Positions 43,598-51,485 of a stretch of DNA of 64,000 nucleotides are shown piece by piece. Where the stretch lies: positions 1,488,001 to 1,552,000 of the forward strand of contig OZ007004.1 of the NCBI GenBank assembly GCA_963931105.1, written 5' to 3'. Position 1 is the stretch's first letter, and every line of letters begins with the position of its first letter. The DNA is from UMGS1590 sp900552455. GTDB lineage: Bacteria; Bacillota; Peptococcia; Peptococcales; Peptococcaceae. The position numbers and the translations under genes were made by a program. The notes beneath the pieces are model-generated. The model did not search any database and was not told the origin of the DNA. It worked only from the letters and a program-made list of their open reading frames with translations.

Positions 43598-43627
43598 ACT
43601 ATATCATCAGCGATGCGATTTGTCCAA
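43598..43627 (-). promoter_or_regulatory. Promoter of the APC permease leader
   Basis: Minus strand: TTGGAC (43622-43627), an 18-base spacer and TATAGT (43598-43603), about 50 bases before the aptamer region. Confidence 0.5.
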
Positions 43628-43696
43628 TCGAAAGATTGAATGATAGTGGCTGCCTTTATTCGAATTTTCGAACGATGGGTGGTGAAAGGATGATGG

Positions 43697-43705
43697 TGGT
43701 ATAAT
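43697..43705 (+). promoter_or_regulatory. Extended -10 promoter of the nitroreductase gene
   Basis: TGGTATAAT (TGn plus perfect -10), 32 bases before the ATG at 43737; no clear -35. Confidence 0.5.
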
Positions 43706-43736
43706 GGAAAAAACAAAATGAAAGAGGGTCACGATC

Positions 43737-44255
43737 ATGAATGCATTTATTTCTCTTGCCCGCGCCCGCTATTCGGTGCGCAAATTCAAGGATGCGCCGA
43801 TCAGCGAAGAATCGCTGCATCGTATTCTTGTCGCTGGGCAGCTGGCGCCGACGGCCTGCAACAATCAGGCGGTGCATGTGTATGTACTCAAAAGCGCAGA
43901 TGCGCGCGCGAAGGTTGCTGGGCTGACGAAATATGGTTTTAATGCGCCTGTCATTCTCTGTGTCTGCGCGGAGACGGACCGCACCTGGAAAAATCCGCTG
44001 GAGGACGGGATCACGAGCGCGGAACAGGACGCAGCCATTGTTGCCACACACATGATGCTGGCGGCCTGGGAGGAAGGGATCGGTTCCTGCTGGGTGGGTT
44101 ATTTTCCGCCATCGAAGCTGGCAGAAGTATTGGGCCTTGCGCAGAATCACAAGCCTGTGCTCCTGATGCCGATGGGCTATCCTGCTGAGGATGCTGCGCC
44201 ATCGCCGCTGCACGAAAAAACGCGCAGCCTGGACGAGCTGGTGACGACGCTCTGA
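43737..44255 (+). CDS. Nitroreductase-family protein
   Basis: A 172-residue FMN-dependent oxidoreductase. RARYSVRKFKDAPISEE near residue 10 is the FMN phosphate-binding start of the nitroreductase family; APTACNNQAVHVYVL and EGIGSCWVGYFPPSKLAEVLGL complete the flavin pocket. It probably reduces nitro, quinone or flavin substrates with NAD(P)H in the cytoplasm. AAGAGGG lies about 7 bases before the ATG. Monocistronic. Confidence 0.92.
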   Translation: MNAFISLARARYSVRKFKDAPISEESLHRILVAGQLAPTACNNQAVHVYVLKSADARAKVAGLTKYGFNAPVILCVCAETDRTWKNPLEDGITSAEQDAAIVATHMMLAAWEEGIGSCWVGYFPPSKLAEVLGLAQNHKPVLLMPMGYPAEDAAPSPLHEKTRSLDELVTTL

Positions 44256-44265
44256 GGAGCGCTGC

Positions 44266-44317
44266 AAAAAAAATGGCGTCCTGCTGATCGTTTTTGATCG
44301 GCAGGACGCTTTTTTTG
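44266..44317. terminator. Bidirectional intrinsic terminator
   Basis: GCGTCCTGC.GATC, loop, GATC.GCAGGACGC with an A-run before and a seven-T run after. Serves the converging nitroreductase and csoR genes. Confidence 0.85.
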
Positions 44318-44323
44318 CGATCG

Positions 44324-44596
44324 CTATTTGCTGAGGCGTTTGAGCACGGCCTGGAGCTCGGCGATCTTTTTTTCTTCCTCTGCGGCATCGCCGCTTTCAA
44401 AAGCCTGGCGCACACAGTGGTCGACGTGGGCGGTGAGCACTTCTGCATTGATGGTGCCAAGGAGCGCCTGTGTGGAAAGGAGCTGGTTGGAGATGTCGAT
44501 GCAGTAGCGGCCTTCTTCGACCATGCGGATGAGGCCGTCGATCTGTCCGCGGGCGGTTTTGAGCAGGCGGGTGATCTCGGTTTTGTTGGCTTGCAT
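44324..44596 (-). CDS. csoR: CsoR-family copper-sensing repressor
   Basis: A 90-residue all-helical DUF156 protein. The copper ligands of CsoR are in place: Cys in EEGRYCIDI (residue 32), His in LTAHVDHC with the second Cys four residues on (about residues 57-61). The protein releases its operator on binding Cu(I). It lies 23 bases downstream of copA and is probably cotranscribed with it. A palindrome in the copA promoter is the likely operator. Confidence 0.93.
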   Translation of the reverse strand: MQANKTEITRLLKTARGQIDGLIRMVEEGRYCIDISNQLLSTQALLGTINAEVLTAHVDHCVRQAFESGDAAEEEKKIAELQAVLKRLSK

Positions 44597-44619
44597 TTTC
44601 CTTCTCCTTGTGCGGGGGA

Positions 44620-44847
44620 TCAGGCTTCCACGCCTTTGAAGGTGAAGCCGAGATCGGTGATGGTCTTTTCGATCGGCAGGCTGGCTGGGTCGACGGTGGT
44701 GGTGATTTTGCAGTTTTTGTCGTCGAGGGAAACTTCAGCTGTGGTGACGCCGTCAAGGCCGCCAAGGCCTTTTTCGACGCTCATTTTGCAGTGGTTGCAG
44801 GCCATGCCTTCGATGTTGACGGTTGCGGTGTAGGTTTTTTCACTCAT
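44620..44847 (-). CDS. Possible internally initiated CopZ-like copper chaperone (3' end of copA)
   Basis: In the copA frame, the linker reads ...QTPERMTNMSEKTYTATV. The DNA encoding it is AGAAAGGATGACCAAC followed by ATG, an AAAGG ribosome binding site about 9 bases before ATG (residue 866). Initiation there would give a free 75-residue HMA protein with GMACNHC, the size and motif of CopZ. The linker looks like a former intergenic gap whose stop codon was lost. Whether both products are made needs experiment. Confidence 0.5.
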   Translation of the reverse strand: MSEKTYTATVNIEGMACNHCKMSVEKGLGGLDGVTTAEVSLDDKNCKITTTVDPASLPIEKTITDLGFTFKGVEA

Positions 44848-47442
44848 GTTGGTCATCCTTTCTGGTGTTTGATCATTATTTTGCAGGCCGGTGAAGGTGA
44901 ACCCGAGTTCGGAAAGGGTTTCCTCCAGCGGCAGTGTCTGTGGATCGCGGGTGGTTTCGATGGTGCAGGTTTTGTTTTCCAGGGAAACTTCTGCGCTTGT
45001 GACGCCATCCAAGCCACCGAGGCCTTTTTCAACGCTCATTTTGCAGTGGTTGCAGCTCATGCCGTCGACGCCGACGGTGGCACGATAGGTGTGCGGCGCT
45101 TCGGCGCGCTGCTGATATTTGGTTTCATTGATGGCTTTGAACACATTCTGCTCGACGGCATGGAGGCCAGCTGCTGCCTGAGCGATGGTTGGCTGCCAGT
45201 GGCGCAGACGCAAGGCGTTTGTGACGACGAAGAGGGAGCTGAGGCTCATGCAGGCGGCGGCGATCATCGGATTTAAGGTGATGCCGAAGGCTGGGTAGAA
45301 GACGCCGGCTGCCAGCGGGATGCAGAGCACGTTGTAGAAAAAGGCCCAGAAGAGGTTCTGGTGGATGTTGCGGATGGTTGCTGCGGAAAGCTCGTAGGCG
45401 TAGGCGATGTCGGTGAGCTGGCTCGATGTCAGGATGACGTCGGCGCTTTCGATGGCGATGTCTGTTCCTGCACCAATGGCGATGCCAACGTCTGCGCGGG
45501 CGAGGGCTGGCGCGTCGTTGATGCCGTCACCGACCATGGCGACGACGTTTTTCTGCGCGATGAGATCGGCGACGACCTGCTCCTTCTGAGCGGGCAGGAC
45601 TTCGGCGATGACGTCGTCCACACCGATGCGCGATGCAACGGCCTGGGCGGTGGTGTGGTGGTCACCGGTGAGCATGATGATGCGTTTGCCGAGCTTTTGC
45701 AGGGTCTGGATGGCGCTTGGGGTGTCGGATTTGATCTGATCGGCACAGGCGATCATGCCGAGCACGAGCGATTTGTCTGCGATGTAAAGCGGGGTTTTGC
45801 CGTCGCGCGCGAGCTGTTCTGCTTTTTTATCGGCGCCACGCACATCGAGCCCGAGGCTCTGCATGAGTGCGAGATTGCCGGCGTAATAGGTTTGGCCAGC
45901 GATGGTTGCTGCAACGCCGCGACCAGAAAGGGCATCGAAATCTGAAACTTTCTGGAGGGCGAGCCCATTTTCCTCAGCAGCGGTGGTGATGGCCAGCGCC
46001 AGCGGATGCTCGCTGTGGGCTTCGAGAGAAGCGGCGAGGGTGAGGAGTTCTGTTTGGCTTTGTCCCTGGAATGGGACGACGTCGGTCAGCGATGGGCGGC
46101 CTTCGGTGATGGTGCCGGTTTTGTCAAGAACGAGGGTGTCGATCTGATGCAATCGCTCGAGGGCGGCGGCGTCTTTGAAGAGGACGCCTTTTTTTGCGCC
46201 CTGGCCGCTGCCGACCATGATCGCGACAGGCGTTGCCAGTCCGAGGGCGCATGGACAGCTGATGACGATGACGGAGATGCCCATTTTGATGGCAAACGCG
46301 AACGGTTCACCGACGATGAGCCAGATCGCGAAAACGACGAGGGCGATGGAGAGGATTGCAGGCACGAACACGGCTGCGACCTTGTCGGCTGTGCGGGCGA
46401 TCGGCGCCTTTGTGGCGTTGGCATTTTCGACCAGGCCGACGATCTGCGCCAGCGCTGTGTCGGCACCAACGGCGGTAGCACGGAAGCGGAAGCTGCCAGT
46501 GGTGTTGATGGTGCCTGTGGAAACGGTGTCGCCGACGCTTTTTTCGACAGGAATGCTCTCGCCAGAGAAGGCGCTCTCGTCAACAGAGGAGCTGCCACTC
46601 ACGAGCACGCCGTCGACAGGAATGCGCCCACCAGGACGCACCTCGAGGATGTCGCCGACTTTGACATCGGCGGTATGGATCGGCCGCACGTCCTCGCCTT
46701 CGACGAGATAGGCGGTTTCCGGCGCCAGCGCCAAAAGCTCGCTGATGGCGTCGGATGTGTGGCGTTTGGCGCGGGCTTCGAGATATTTGCCGATGGTGAT
46801 GAGGGCAACGATCATCGCTGCAGAATCGTAGTAGAGATTGTGCAGACCGTGGAACGCTGTGTCAGTCGTTCCCGAAGCAACGCCCATAAAGATCGTGGCG
46901 CTGGTGTAGAGGCTGTAGACCAGCGAGATCCCGGCGCCAACAGCGACGAGGCTGTCCATATTCGGCCGGAGCTGGGCCATGGCGCGGAATCCACTTGTGA
47001 AGTAGGCGCGGTTGATGATAAGGATCACAAGCGCCAGCACAAGCTGAATGAGCGGGCTGGCGACAAGCCAGAGCGTGGAATGCAGGAGCGCATCTGGTGC
47101 AAATGGCATCATCGGCAGCATCGCGACGATCATCAGCGGGATCAGGAGGATCACCGAGGAAACGATGCGGTGACGCTTGTTCACCTCTTCGGCACTTTCC
47201 TGTGGCGTCTTCGTGAGCTGGCTGGCGTCGTGCGGCTCGGCATGATAGCCGGCAGCGGTGACCGCTTCCATGATCGCTTCGAGGGAGAGGGCATCGCTGT
47301 GGGTCACCTTCATGCGGCCGGAGAGGAGATTCACCGAAACATCGTCGGCGCCAGCTTTTTTCACAGCGCGCTCGACAGCCGCCTGGCAGGCACTGCAGCT
47401 CATACCGCTGACGTCAAAATCGGTGGTGCATTTTTCACTCAT
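44620..47442 (-). CDS. copA: Copper-transporting P1B-type ATPase with two extra C-terminal metal-binding domains
   Basis: A 940-residue Cu(I) export ATPase. The N-terminal HMA domain has GMSCSAC (Cys16 and Cys19); membrane helices follow; the actuator motif is FSGES, the ion-binding motif SCPCALGLATP, the phosphorylation motif DKTGT and the hinge GDGINDAPAL. After the last helices the protein continues with two further HMA domains (about 790-857 and 866-940), each with GM(S/A)CNHCKMSVEKGLGGLDGV. Typical CopA proteins have HMA domains only at the N-terminus. The linker between the last two domains contains an apparent internal ribosome binding site. Operon with csoR. Confidence 0.95.
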   Translation of the reverse strand: MSEKCTTDFDVSGMSCSACQAAVERAVKKAGADDVSVNLLSGRMKVTHSDALSLEAIMEAVTAAGYHAEPHDASQLTKTPQESAEEVNKRHRIVSSVILLIPLMIVAMLPMMPFAPDALLHSTLWLVASPLIQLVLALVILIINRAYFTSGFRAMAQLRPNMDSLVAVGAGISLVYSLYTSATIFMGVASGTTDTAFHGLHNLYYDSAAMIVALITIGKYLEARAKRHTSDAISELLALAPETAYLVEGEDVRPIHTADVKVGDILEVRPGGRIPVDGVLVSGSSSVDESAFSGESIPVEKSVGDTVSTGTINTTGSFRFRATAVGADTALAQIVGLVENANATKAPIARTADKVAAVFVPAILSIALVVFAIWLIVGEPFAFAIKMGISVIVISCPCALGLATPVAIMVGSGQGAKKGVLFKDAAALERLHQIDTLVLDKTGTITEGRPSLTDVVPFQGQSQTELLTLAASLEAHSEHPLALAITTAAEENGLALQKVSDFDALSGRGVAATIAGQTYYAGNLALMQSLGLDVRGADKKAEQLARDGKTPLYIADKSLVLGMIACADQIKSDTPSAIQTLQKLGKRIIMLTGDHHTTAQAVASRIGVDDVIAEVLPAQKEQVVADLIAQKNVVAMVGDGINDAPALARADVGIAIGAGTDIAIESADVILTSSQLTDIAYAYELSAATIRNIHQNLFWAFFYNVLCIPLAAGVFYPAFGITLNPMIAAACMSLSSLFVVTNALRLRHWQPTIAQAAAGLHAVEQNVFKAINETKYQQRAEAPHTYRATVGVDGMSCNHCKMSVEKGLGGLDGVTSAEVSLENKTCTIETTRDPQTLPLEETLSELGFTFTGLQNNDQTPERMTNMSEKTYTATVNIEGMACNHCKMSVEKGLGGLDGVTTAEVSLDDKNCKITTTVDPASLPIEKTITDLGFTFKGVEA

Positions 47443-47493
47443 ATAGAATCACTTCTTTCTCGTGGTTAGCTGTGTTTTATTTTCTACACCCAC

Positions 47494-47523
47494 ATTCTAA
47501 CCCCCACCCCCTGGGGGTGTCAA
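47494..47523 (-). promoter_or_regulatory. copA-csoR promoter with CsoR-type operator
   Basis: Minus strand: TTGACA (47518-47523), an 18-base spacer and TAGAAT (47494-47499). The spacer holds the near-perfect palindrome CACCCCCAGGGGGTG (47505-47519), the G/C-run inverted repeat bound by CsoR repressors, so repression would block RNA polymerase directly. Confidence 0.8.
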
Positions 47524-47561
47524 GAGGGAGAGAGAAAAATATTTCCCGCCGCCGTGTTATG

Positions 47562-47570
47562 TGCTATACT
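47562..47570 (+). promoter_or_regulatory. Extended -10 promoter of the TrmH-family gene
   Basis: TGCTATACT, with no clear -35; 42 bases before the ATG at 47613. Confidence 0.45.
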
Positions 47571-47612
47571 GTGGAGAGTGAATCAGCGTTATCTTATGAA
47601 AAGAGGAACATC

Positions 47613-48395
47613 ATGAAAGTCATTGAATCAGATAAAAACCAGTGGATCAAACGCATGCGCGCCCTTGAAAAGCGCAAATATCGTCTTGCCTTCGAGCAGT
47701 TTGTTGCAGAAGGGCGTCGTTTTGTCGAAGAAGCGCTCGAAAGCGGCGCAATGGTGCATGTTATTTTGATCGCCGAAGGCTCCGAGGAAAAATACGAGGA
47801 GCTGCTCGCAGGCTATGACGGTCCTGCTTTTCTTGTTGATCCAGAGATCCTTGAGGATTCTATGTCGACCGTCAATCCCCAGGACATCGCCGCCATCGTT
47901 TCCTTCCCAGACTGGAGCGAGGAGCTCTGGCCAGTGATGGATACCGTCGTCGTTGTCGATGGCGTGCAGGATCCAGGCAATCTTGGCTCCATCATCCGTT
48001 CGACCTTGGCCAGCGGCGCCAAGGCCGTGTTCTGCCTCAAGGGCACCGTCGATTTCTCGAACAAAAAGGTGCTGCGCTCGACAATGGGCACCATCTTTAA
48101 ACTGCCCGTCTACATGATCGAAGACGTGGAAGAGATCGTGCAGGTGCTGAAAAAATATGGCTTCAAATTCATCGTCGCCGATGCCGACGGCGTCGACTAC
48201 GACGAAGCCTTCACAGAACTGCCGGAAAAGATCGCCCTCGTCGTTGGTAACGAAGGAAACGGCGCCAGCCAGATCGAAGACTACGACCAGATGGTCCGCA
48301 TCCCGCTGGAAAACGGCGTCGAAAGCCTCAACGTAGGCGTCGCCACAGGCGTGCTCCTCTACGAGATCCGCCGCAGACGGAAGCATCAGGGGTGA
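47613..48395 (+). CDS. TrmH/SpoU-family RNA 2'-O-methyltransferase
   Basis: A 260-residue protein with an N-terminal substrate-binding domain (KVIESDKNQWIKRMRALEKR) and a SPOUT methyltransferase domain. The three SpoU motifs are visible: VQDPGNLGSIIRSTLASGA, LVVGNEGNGAS and IPLENGVESLNVGVATGVLLYE, which form the AdoMet knot. It methylates a 2'-OH in rRNA or tRNA. AGAGGAA precedes the ATG at 47613; upstream in-frame codons run through the copA promoter and are rejected. The target nucleotide is unknown. Confidence 0.92.
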   Translation: MKVIESDKNQWIKRMRALEKRKYRLAFEQFVAEGRRFVEEALESGAMVHVILIAEGSEEKYEELLAGYDGPAFLVDPEILEDSMSTVNPQDIAAIVSFPDWSEELWPVMDTVVVVDGVQDPGNLGSIIRSTLASGAKAVFCLKGTVDFSNKKVLRSTMGTIFKLPVYMIEDVEEIVQVLKKYGFKFIVADADGVDYDEAFTELPEKIALVVGNEGNGASQIEDYDQMVRIPLENGVESLNVGVATGVLLYEIRRRRKHQG

Positions 48396-48838
48396 AGAAA
48401 GTAGAACGAGATGGGTCATCCTCTGTGAAAAAACTCGATAATTTCGCAAACACTCTTCGCGTGTTAAAAAGTGCAGATTTTGAATTTGCTTATGAAAACG
48501 ACATCTACCGAACAGGCGTGATCTGGCAGTTTCGTTTCACCTTTGAGCTGGCGTGGAAAGCGCTGCAGCAAGTGCTGAGGGCACATGGCGCAGGGGGCGC
48601 AGAAACAGGGTCCCCCAGAGAAATCCTGCAGCTTGGCTATAAGCTCGGATTTATAGACGATGCCGCTGTTTGGCTCACTATGCTAAAAAAACGTAACACA
48701 GCCGCACATGTTTATGATGAAGACAGCATCGATGAATTGCTCCTGCTGATTCGCGACAGCTTCATCCCGGCGTTTGTCGCGCTGGAGAAACAGCTCCGTG
48801 AAAAATTGGTGGAAGCGGAAAGCGATTGGAATGAATAA
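48392..48838 (+). CDS. HI0074-family nucleotidyltransferase substrate-binding protein
   Basis: A 148-residue helical protein of the HI0074/MNT-antitoxin-like (HEPN-fold) family: KLDNFANTLRVLKSADFEFAYENDIYRTGVIWQFRFTFEL, then SPREILQLGYKLGFI and LKKRNTAAHVYDE. Relatives are encoded next to small nucleotidyltransferases (HI0073) forming two-component or toxin-antitoxin pairs; no such partner is adjacent here. The GTG at 48392 overlaps the previous stop (GTGA); a GTG at 48425 (VKKLDNF) is an equally plausible start. A strong terminator follows. Confidence 0.82.
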   Translation: MKKVERDGSSSVKKLDNFANTLRVLKSADFEFAYENDIYRTGVIWQFRFTFELAWKALQQVLRAHGAGGAETGSPREILQLGYKLGFIDDAAVWLTMLKKRNTAAHVYDEDSIDELLLLIRDSFIPAFVALEKQLREKLVEAESDWNE

Positions 48839-48846
48839 CAAATGAA

Positions 48847-48917
48847 AACCCGGGACCAGCGCTTGGACGAAAGATAAGAACTTTCGCCCAAGCGCTGGCC
48901 TCGGGGTATTTTTATTT
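48847..48917 (+). terminator. Very strong intrinsic terminator
   Basis: A stem of more than 20 bp (CCCGGG.CCAGCGCTTGG.CGAAAG and complement) with a 7-base loop, then TATTTTTATTT. Confidence 0.85.
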
Positions 48918-48934
48918 GCTGGGGGTGAGTGGCG

Positions 48935-49081
48935 ATGGCTACAGAAGATTTCGCTAAAAGCGAACAGAGAGAAACGAAAGATCGCTTATCTGACGATGAA
49001 CGGTGGGAAATTTTTTGTAGAGTGTTGATGGATTTTCGGAGGATTTTTCGCAGAGGGTCGAGTGGTTTTACCGCTGGATGA
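48935..49081 (+). CDS. Possible small 48-residue ORF
   Basis: MATEDFAKSEQRETKDRLSD followed by a segment rich in Arg and Phe and a stop at 49079-49081. GGGGGTGAG lies 6-13 bases upstream. No homology recognised and no promoter; it sits between a terminator and the convergent toxin remnant, so it may be a chance ORF. Confidence 0.22.
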   Translation: MATEDFAKSEQRETKDRLSDDERWEIFCRVLMDFRRIFRRGSSGFTAG

Positions 49082-49109
49082 GAGAGAGTCATTGTGACAT
49101 TGCAAAGAA

Positions 49110-49153
49110 ATCCCCAGCTTTGGAAGATTTATCGAACTTCCGAGGCTGGGGAT
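49110..49153 (-). terminator. Intrinsic terminator of the toxin-antitoxin operon
   Basis: ATCCCCAGC ... GCTGGGGAT with an inner GGAAG/CTTCC stem; on the minus strand a T-rich tail (TTTCTTT) follows. Confidence 0.65.
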
Positions 49154-49175
49154 GTTTGCTTGTGTGAGGTTGTTG

Positions 49176-49438
49176 TTAGTCGTTGTAGTGGCCTTTGCAC
49201 TGAGTGATTTCGAATAGTCATCGGTGACGCGATAGATGATGCGGTTGGCGTCGTCGATGCGGCGGCTCCAGAAGCCTTTGTAGTTGCCCTTGAGCGGTTC
49301 TGGTTTGCCGAGACCTTCGAAGGGATGGCGGTTGAGGTCATTTAACAGAGCGTTGATCTTTTTGAGTGTTTTTCTGTCTTGTGTTTGCCAGTAAATATAC
49401 TCGGCAAATGCATCTTCGGTGAAGCTGAAGTTACTCAT
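49176..49438 (-). pseudogene. yoeB: YoeB-family mRNA interferase toxin, frameshifted near the C-terminus
   Basis: The first 75 or so codons read as a normal YoeB: MSNFSFTEDAFAEYIYWQTQ, PFEGLGKPEPLKGNYKGFWS and RRIDDANRIIYRVTDD. At about 49209-49216 the frame shifts. One base earlier or later the expected ending EITQCKGHYND and a stop at 49176 appear, including the His-Tyr pair that is part of the YoeB active site. As written, the ORF instead runs to 48986 through the terminator, adding some 70 unrelated residues. A T lost from a short run would explain it. Overlaps the antitoxin by 8 bases. Confidence 0.8.
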
Positions 49439-49706
49439 TGGCCATGGCCTCAAGTTCTTCCATGGTCTTAATGACGACTTTGCCTTCTTTCAACTGTTGG
49501 ATGCTGTGATCCAGCGCTGCAAGGTTGGATTCGCTGTAGAAGGGATCCATGGAGACTTCAAACGGGATGCGCTTTTCACGGGTCATTTTTTTGGCGAGGA
49601 TGGTGACGGCGGTGGTCATGGTGAGGCCGAGATCGTTGCACACTTTATCAAATTCACGTTTGAGATCGGCGTCCATGCGGACGTTTACGGTTGTTTGCTG
49701 GGACAT
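49431..49706 (-). CDS. RelB/DinJ-family antitoxin
   Basis: A 91-residue ribbon-helix-helix protein: TTVNVRMDADLKREFDKVCN, DLGLTMTTAVTILAKKM, then a toxin-binding tail (MDPFYSESNLAALDHSIQQL). The RHH dimer would bind its own promoter, and the tail neutralises the toxin. AAGGAG supports the ATG at 49706 over one at 49730. Overlaps the yoeB start by 8 bases. TATAAT at 49730-49735 (minus) is the likely -10. Confidence 0.92.
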   Translation of the reverse strand: MSQQTTVNVRMDADLKREFDKVCNDLGLTMTTAVTILAKKMTREKRIPFEVSMDPFYSESNLAALDHSIQQLKEGKVVIKTMEELEAMANE

Positions 49707-49765
49707 GGTATCATCTCCTTTGTATGACAATTATAATACAATGTGCGTACGATGCCTATTGTTTT

Positions 49766-51358
49766 TTATCTCTCCACGCTTACGTCCATTTCCACGTCGA
49801 TGCGCACTTCGAAGCTGCGTGGCCATGGGAAGGTGGCCTGGCTTGCGAAGTTTGTGATCTGCACGGGGATGGTGTGGTTGGTGAGGCGAAGGGTGTGTGC
49901 GCCGTTGAACAAGGTGGCGAGCTGGGTGTTGTATGGGGTGTAGGTCTGCTGGAGCTGGGTGTTGGCTTTTTGCCAGGCGGTGCTGTCTGCGAAGGCGGAG
50001 GTGTGGTCCTGGATGTCTGCGAGGGCGAGCTGCTGCTGCAGGTCTGGGCGGATCTGGGCCATGTAGCAGATGTCTTCTGCGAGGCGGATGGCGCGGAACG
50101 CATAGAGGGCGCGGACGGCGTTCTGGCGTGCGTCAGCGGAGAGATCGTCCCAGCGGGCATCGAGGGTGTCCATGGCGCGCAGGGCTGCGATGGTAGTTCC
50201 GATGGTGTTGCCTGCGGTGTTCCAGCCTGCGTAGGCGTCGAGGGCGCTGGCGTTTTCCGGCGAAAGAAGGACGTCTGCCAGCGCTGGATCGGCCTGGTTG
50301 GTCTGGGCGACGTCGGCGAGGGCGAAGAGGCCGTCGTGGTTTTGCACGGCGCTGAGGGTTGCTTCGGCATCGTCGGAGCTGCAGTGGATGTAGAGGGTGG
50401 TGTGGGCGTCCTGCTCTTCGCTGAGTCCGGCGAGGGCGAGCTTTTGCGTGGTCATTTCTGCGAGAGGGATGGCTTCGTAAGGATAGGTGGTGGTTTTTGC
50501 GTTTTCATCGGAATAGATGATGTGCACAGGTGTTTCGGCGAGACCTTTCGCAGAAAGATCGCTCACGAGGAGCATGGCGAGCTCGTCTGCGCCGTGCAGG
50601 AGCTGGGTGTTCTCAGAATGCTCGGCGAGGCTGCGGAAGGTGATATTGGCAGGACTGTGTTCGGTGCCGTCGTCCTGGCTGATGAGAAGCTGGTCGATGA
50701 GGCCATCTGCGGCGAGGCTGTCGAGGCTTTGCGCGAGCTGAGCGCTTTCCTTATGCAGGTTCTGATAATCCTGGAGGATGTCTGCAGGGATTTCTGCGGA
50801 GGCTGGCGCAGATTCACCGGCTTCGTCGGCCTGGTCCCACGCTTGGCCGTAGGCGGTGAGGGCGTCGTAGTATGGGTAAAGGGCGCTGTCGAACTGGTTT
50901 GGCGACAGCCGCGGGAGCACCTGCACGACGGTGACGCTTGCGGCATCTTCGCGCGCTTTGAAGCTAGTGAGAAGGTCCTGCAGGCGCTGGAGATCTTCCT
51001 GAATGTTGTCGTAGGCGCCGCTGCTACGGCTTGCGATCAGGCTACCGCAGAAGAGGCTGTTGGTGAAGATGACGAGGTGATCGGCGGTTTCAGCCTGTTC
51101 TTCGAGCCAGCTCCAGAGGGCTGTGGTGTCTGCGGGATCGAGAAAATTATCCATGGCGTCTTCTGGCGGAAGGGCGAGGGTGGCGCTGGTGCTTTCGGCG
51201 AGCAGCGCTGGATATTGCGTGTTGCAGGGACGGCTGTCCAGCGGCATAAGGGCGACCAGCGGCGCTGGGTCGAGGGATTTTTCTGCGCAGCCGCTTAAGG
51301 TGGCGAGGGGCAGAAGTGCGCAGAGGATGAGGATGATGAGGCTTCTCAGGCGGATCAT
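49766..51358 (-). CDS. DUF4127 family lipoprotein
   Basis: A 530-residue protein with a lipoprotein signal peptide (ATLSGC, Cys24). The mature part begins LVALMPLDSRPCNTQYPALL, the hallmark of DUF4127; LVIFTNSLFCGSLIASR and VLPRLSPNQF follow. The family is found in Firmicutes and has no assigned function; the fold may be related to carbohydrate-active or hydrolase-like proteins, which is uncertain. AAGGAG lies 9 bases before the ATG at 51358. Monocistronic; expected on the outer face of the membrane. Confidence 0.85.
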   Translation of the reverse strand: MIRLRSLIILILCALLPLATLSGCAEKSLDPAPLVALMPLDSRPCNTQYPALLAESTSATLALPPEDAMDNFLDPADTTALWSWLEEQAETADHLVIFTNSLFCGSLIASRSSGAYDNIQEDLQRLQDLLTSFKAREDAASVTVVQVLPRLSPNQFDSALYPYYDALTAYGQAWDQADEAGESAPASAEIPADILQDYQNLHKESAQLAQSLDSLAADGLIDQLLISQDDGTEHSPANITFRSLAEHSENTQLLHGADELAMLLVSDLSAKGLAETPVHIIYSDENAKTTTYPYEAIPLAEMTTQKLALAGLSEEQDAHTTLYIHCSSDDAEATLSAVQNHDGLFALADVAQTNQADPALADVLLSPENASALDAYAGWNTAGNTIGTTIAALRAMDTLDARWDDLSADARQNAVRALYAFRAIRLAEDICYMAQIRPDLQQQLALADIQDHTSAFADSTAWQKANTQLQQTYTPYNTQLATLFNGAHTLRLTNHTIPVQITNFASQATFPWPRSFEVRIDVEMDVSVER

Positions 51359-51428
51359 GACGGCGGGCTCCTTTCTGGTGGAACTATATCTAGGATAGCG
51401 GAGAATGGGAGCGCAGGCAAGAGGAATC

Positions 51429-51457
51429 TTGCGCGCAGGCTGGGGAAGGGCTACAAT
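51429..51457 (+). promoter_or_regulatory. Promoter of crcB
   Basis: TTGCGC, a 17-base spacer and TACAAT at 51452-51457. I looked for a fluoride riboswitch in the short leader and saw none. Confidence 0.45.
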
Positions 51458-51485
51458 GGGGGAAAGATTTACGGAAAGGGGCAGG

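Noticed and set aside
46006..47469. 487-codon open frame antisense to copA
   Set aside because: Shadow frame; copA shows every P-type ATPase motif on the other strand.
48986..49175. C-terminal extension of the yoeB reading frame
   Set aside because: It is read out of frame after a frameshift, crosses the operon terminator and has no similarity to YoeB tails.
49691..51298. 535-codon open frame antisense to the DUF4127 gene
   Set aside because: Shadow frame; Gly/Val/Cys-rich translation without motifs, while the minus strand has a signal peptide and a family match.
51361..51485. Fluoride riboswitch before crcB
   Set aside because: I looked for the conserved fluoride aptamer pieces; the short leader does not contain them.
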